Shown piece after piece: positions 13,725 to 14,187 of a stretch of DNA of 14,187 nt. The notes under the pieces were generated by a model. The model worked only from the letters and a program-made list of their open reading frames with translations. It did not search any database and was not told the DNA's origin. This DNA comes from Phyllobacteriaceae bacterium UBA1059 (GTDB lineage Bacteria; Pseudomonadota; Alphaproteobacteria; Rhizobiales; Rhizobiaceae). Position 1 is the first letter of the stretch, and every line of letters begins with the position of its first letter. A program made the translations under genes and the position numbers. The DNA lies in the NCBI GenBank assembly GCA_002316345.1, contig DCDI01000171.1:1-14187 (forward strand), written 5' to 3'.

Positions 13725-14187
13725 CTAAGGAACAAGCACAGGCGACGCGACTGGAACGGCCGGCGACAGGCCAGGGTAAGCGGATACTCGCGAAGCATAG
13801 TGGGCCTGAACATCCTCGAAAGCCTCCAACAGCGGCTCGAAGCCCGAGAAATCAATGGTTGACCTGTTATCTCTGACGACCTTAGTGGCGAACGTGTTCT
13901 TGGAGTAGGTGCCTGGCTTGTCCTTGTCTGAATCCTTATCGAACGTCTTTCCATCATGAACGTAACCTAGAGTCGCAGCATCAAAGAGGTCTTCAATCGC
14001 GGTCTCCACGCCTGGTTTTTTTGGAACCGGAACGATGTAGAGGTTGTCGAAGACGTGGTAGTAAGGGTCTTCGCCAGCCACCTTCGTGCCAAGGATTTTG
14101 CTGAGTTCCGTCCAGATCTGGGTGGTCCCCTTGTCAACATCCAAGACCATCATGACAGGGGGCAGCGCTCCGTTCTGGAAGCCGGCC
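13725..14187 (-). CDS. C-terminal TOPRIM-like part of a retron Ec67-family reverse transcriptase/endonuclease (5' part off the right edge)
   Basis: The minus strand is open from the right edge (14187) to TAG at 13725-13727, 153 residues of a longer protein; an apparent ATG at 14153 is internal. Visible motifs: NGALPPVMMVLDVDKGTTQI (a hydrophobic strand ending in Asp-x-Asp, as in TOPRIM nuclease domains), YYHVFDNLYIVPVPKKPG, AIEDLFDAATLGYVHDGKTF, YSKNTFATKVVRD and IDFSGFEPLLEAFEDVQAHY. This order matches my recall of the C-terminus of retron Ec67-type proteins, where an RT domain is fused to a TOPRIM domain. Such retrons act in phage defence, with an msr-msd RNA expected upstream of the gene, outside this window. 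The RT domain itself cannot be seen, so the call rests on the C-terminal pattern alone. It ends in a Pro/Val-rich tail. Confidence 0.62.
   Translation of the reverse strand, partial: AGFQNGALPPVMMVLDVDKGTTQIWTELSKILGTKVAGEDPYYHVFDNLYIVPVPKKPGVETAIEDLFDAATLGYVHDGKTFDKDSDKDKPGTYSKNTFATKVVRDNRSTIDFSGFEPLLEAFEDVQAHYASRVSAYPGLSPAVPVASPVLVP

Noticed and set aside
9307..14187. Integrase, transposase, insertion sequence or CRISPR array in the accessory part
   Set aside because: I looked for recombinase motifs, terminal inverted repeats and regularly spaced repeats and saw none within the window.

Overview
The window looks like a chromosomal segment of a high-GC alphaproteobacterium, most likely a Rhizobiales member (Rhizobium/Agrobacterium-like). 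Signs are the long PstC/PstA permeases, an HWE-type histidine kinase, a GGAAC-N16-CGTT promoter of the alphaproteobacterial general-stress sigma factor type, and a DUF6634-like protein. No species can be named from sequence alone. The left two thirds (1 to about 9300) reads as ordinary core genome. The right third (about 9310 to 14187) reads as an accessory island that begins at a damaged tRNA-Glu(CTC) gene.

Core part. On the minus strand lies the start of a pst phosphate-uptake operon: pstS (2613-3635), pstC (1096-2472) and the 5' part of pstA (runs off the left edge). It has a near-textbook PhoB box (3726-3743) in front of pstS and a terminator-like attenuator between pstS and pstC. A DUF883-type membrane-anchored small protein (minus) and a very acidic 121-residue protein (plus) diverge from an intergenic region carrying an EcfG-type stress promoter. 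Next come an HWE sensor kinase with two PAS-like regions, a convergent ChaC-type gamma-glutamylcyclotransferase, a small unknown gene, an RcnB-like secreted small protein preceded by a CusR/HprR-like palindrome, and an SBF-like (bile acid:sodium symporter family) transporter.

Accessory part. The tRNA-Glu has an intact 3' half but a 5' half that cannot form the acceptor stem or D-stem. This is what one expects where an island has displaced the 5' half of its target tRNA; no integrase is in the window. Beyond it lie about 340 gene-free bases, an XRE-type regulator diverging from a DUF6634-like gene across a perfect 16-bp palindrome, a stretch of small genes with broken frames, and an M41 (FtsH-type) zinc peptidase domain without its AAA+ motor. 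The peptidase overlaps (ATGA) a metallophosphoesterase that has a frameshift and three substituted metal ligands. Then come an unknown two-gene unit (175 residues, then a single-pass membrane protein) and, entering from the right edge on the minus strand, the C-terminal TOPRIM-like part of what appears to be a retron Ec67-family reverse transcriptase/endonuclease, a known kind of anti-phage system.

The most noteworthy items are the retron-like protein with its convergent unknown two-gene neighbour, the split tRNA, the orphan M41 peptidase paired with a decayed phosphoesterase, and the two regulatory sites (stress promoter and metal-type palindrome) in the core part.
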